Shown here: one piece after another, positions 35,298 to 36,918 of the stretch
Layout of the letters: each line of letters begins with the position of its first letter
Numbering within the stretch: the stretch's first letter is position 1
From: Bryobacteraceae bacterium
Lineage (GTDB): Bacteria > Acidobacteriota > Terriglobia > Bryobacterales > Bryobacteraceae
Length of the DNA stretch: 36,918 nucleotides
Direction: 5' to 3'
Assembly: GCA_025980435.1 (NCBI GenBank)
Contig: JAICXK010000015.1
Location: 1-36,918 of the forward strand
The notes under the pieces: model-generated
The model's input: only the letters and a program-made list of their open reading frames with translations
Told to the model about the DNA's origin: nothing
The model's database searches: none
Program-made: the position numbers and the translations under genes

Positions 35298-35804
35298 CTA
35301 GCGCGCCGGCGGCGTGCCGCCCGGGGAACTCTCCATCACGTCTGTAGAGCTTGCGGACAGGGAAATGGCCGTTGGACCACCGGTCCAGACAAAGCCAAGC
35401 GGATTCACCTGAACGCCCTGAACCGCAACCTGGACGATATTGCCGCCCGAGTTGCTGCCGGCTCCCGTGAGCACGGTTGACGGAGCGGAAGGGCTGTAAT
35501 AGTTGACGGTGATCTTATTGAGTCCGTCCTGACCGGCGAGAAACCCCATGGCGTTCTGCTGGACGATGGACTTAATAGAAGCATCCTGCCCCATAGGCTG
35601 CCCCTGAGCGTTTTTCATGACGTTACTCGTAATCGCATATCGGACACCGGCGCCGGCAGCAAATTGCAAGCTGGCCTTGGCGAAGAATATCCATGAAATA
35701 TCCAGGATGAGAAACATAACGATAAGCAGCGGGAGAAGAACGAGGGCGAACTCCACGAGTTCGGCGCCCGTATCCTCTCCCGACTGCTTTCTAATGCCTC
35801 TCAT
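35298..35804 (-). CDS. TadE-like pilus assembly protein
   Basis: GAELVEFALVLLPLLIVMFLILDISWIFFAKASLQFAAGAGVRYAI. Confidence 0.88.
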   Translation of the reverse strand: MRGIRKQSGEDTGAELVEFALVLLPLLIVMFLILDISWIFFAKASLQFAAGAGVRYAITSNVMKNAQGQPMGQDASIKSIVQQNAMGFLAGQDGLNKITVNYYSPSAPSTVLTGAGSNSGGNIVQVAVQGVQVNPLGFVWTGGPTAISLSASSTDVMESSPGGTPPAR

Positions 35805-35822
35805 ATGAACGGCGATAGCAAT

Positions 35823-35921
35823 TTACTGCATCGATTTACGATTGCGCCGGCGCTTAAAGTACAGCAGCAGAACAGCTCCTGCAGCGACCCAAAGCCCTGC
35901 TTGTAACACTGTATGTTCCAT
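35823..35921 (-). CDS. 32-aa single-TM microprotein; absent from supplied ORF track
   Basis: MEHTVLQAGLWVAAGAVLLLYFKRRRNRKSMQ, ATG preceded by GAAAGGAGAATAC. Confidence 0.6.
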   Translation of the reverse strand: MEHTVLQAGLWVAAGAVLLLYFKRRRNRKSMQ

Positions 35922-36003
35922 GTATTCTCCTTTCCTGATTCGGAATAAAAACGTTTGGACTTATAAAGTAAAGTGCGTCATAGATCCGGAAGTTCGCGCC
36001 AGC

Positions 36004-36918
36004 TCAATGCATACCTGCCAGCGCCGGTAAAGCTTTAAAGAGCTGCAGAAAGCCGGGTCCCGCGACAACAATGGTCAGCGCCGGCATACAGAAGAAGAAG
36101 ATAGGGAAGACCAGCTTGACACCTACTTTGCCGGCCCGTTCCTCGGCCTCCTGCCTGCGCCGGACGCGGAGAAATTCTGATTGCGTCCGAAGGGCCTCGG
36201 CAATGCTTGTACCAAAGCGATCTGTCTGGATAAGAATCGCGACCAGTTTCTTTAGCTCTTCTTCACCGGCTCTGGCAGCGAAATTTCTCAAGGCATCTAT
36301 GCGGCTTCCACCAGCCAGCATCTCCATGTTCACCATGGAGAGCTCCTCACTGATAGCCGGATGAAACGTTTTGAACTCGCGGCTTACGTTCAGGATGGCC
36401 TTATCGAGCGCGCATCCCGCTTCGGTCGAGATCACCAGCAGGTCCAGCACATCGGGAAGCGCCAACCGGATTTGCAAGCGCCGCCGCTTTACCAGACGGC
36501 CGAGAACAAAGCCCGGACCCAAATAGCCGGCTACCCCGCCGATGACAGGAAACAGCAGCCGGTTCAGGGGGTTGCTCGTAAGCTGACTCCGGAAAAGGAA
36601 GAGCGAGAGCGCCAGAGTTGCGCACGCGATGAGCTGGATGCCCAGGAGAATATGGACAGCGTGAGGCGATCGAAAACCAGCCGCTACAAGCTCGCGCTTC
36701 TTGATGTTCAAATCCTGCGGTGAATTGGGAAGCAGTTGCCCTAGTGAACCGAGCCACTTCGCGGCACCCTCAGCGGGCTTTGCCTCAAAGCTGGTGTCCG
36801 GCCTGCGTATTACCTCCGCGGTGGAACTTGCGAGCCGGTCCAACATACTGGCCGGCTTCACGAAGCGGATATACCCAAAGACGACAATTAGGCCGGCGAT
36901 GATCAGAAAGAGTAGAAC
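36004..36918 (-). CDS. TadC-like type II secretion system F family protein, 5'-truncated by window edge
   Basis: RLQIRLALPDVLDLLVISTEAGCALDKAILNVSREF...LVAILIQTDRFGTSIAEALRTQSEFLRVRRRQEAEERAGKVGVKLVFPIFFFCMPALTIVVAGP; frame stays open to 36918. Confidence 0.9.
   Translation of the reverse strand, partial: VLLFLIIAGLIVVFGYIRFVKPASMLDRLASSTAEVIRRPDTSFEAKPAEGAAKWLGSLGQLLPNSPQDLNIKKRELVAAGFRSPHAVHILLGIQLIACATLALSLFLFRSQLTSNPLNRLLFPVIGGVAGYLGPGFVLGRLVKRRRLQIRLALPDVLDLLVISTEAGCALDKAILNVSREFKTFHPAISEELSMVNMEMLAGGSRIDALRNFAARAGEEELKKLVAILIQTDRFGTSIAEALRTQSEFLRVRRRQEAEERAGKVGVKLVFPIFFFCMPALTIVVAGPGFLQLFKALPALAGMH

Overview
A gene-dense, GC-rich bacterial chromosomal window. Gene content and protein style resemble Acidobacteriota, but that is inference only. 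I see no phage, transposase, rRNA or CRISPR array. Recognisable content, left to right: C-terminal part of a GT4 glycosyltransferase; an M1-aminopeptidase-like/TPR protein with destroyed zinc motifs; lpxB; a minus-strand run of mbfA-like, AhpD-like, unknown CxxC protein, ATP-dependent DNA ligase and MrfA/YprA-like helicase; a small NS-type nuclease-like protein; a DksA-zinc-finger/RsbU phosphatase fusion; an amidohydrolase; dnaB; an ABC-2 exporter plus TetR with a candidate operator; a POTRA-only protein, Crp/Fnr regulator and NirK-like copper protein with a GTGA-N6-TCAC palindrome; lpdA-lipB-E2; carD; tRNA-Glu(CTC) followed by a long inverted repeat and a HEPN-like gene; an ECF sigma factor with a Cys-rich tail; an S9 peptidase; TPM/nucleotidyltransferase/LemA; recX; and part of a tad pilus locus. 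Two short ORFs absent from the supplied track stand out. One is a 53-aa, 12-cysteine metallothionein-like peptide (27269..27430 +) directly behind the ECF sigma gene, preceded by an ECF-like TGTAAG-N16-CGTC element. The other is a 32-aa single-TM microprotein (35823..35921 -) in the tad locus. The ECF sigma/Cys-rich peptide pair is my best candidate for an undescribed system.
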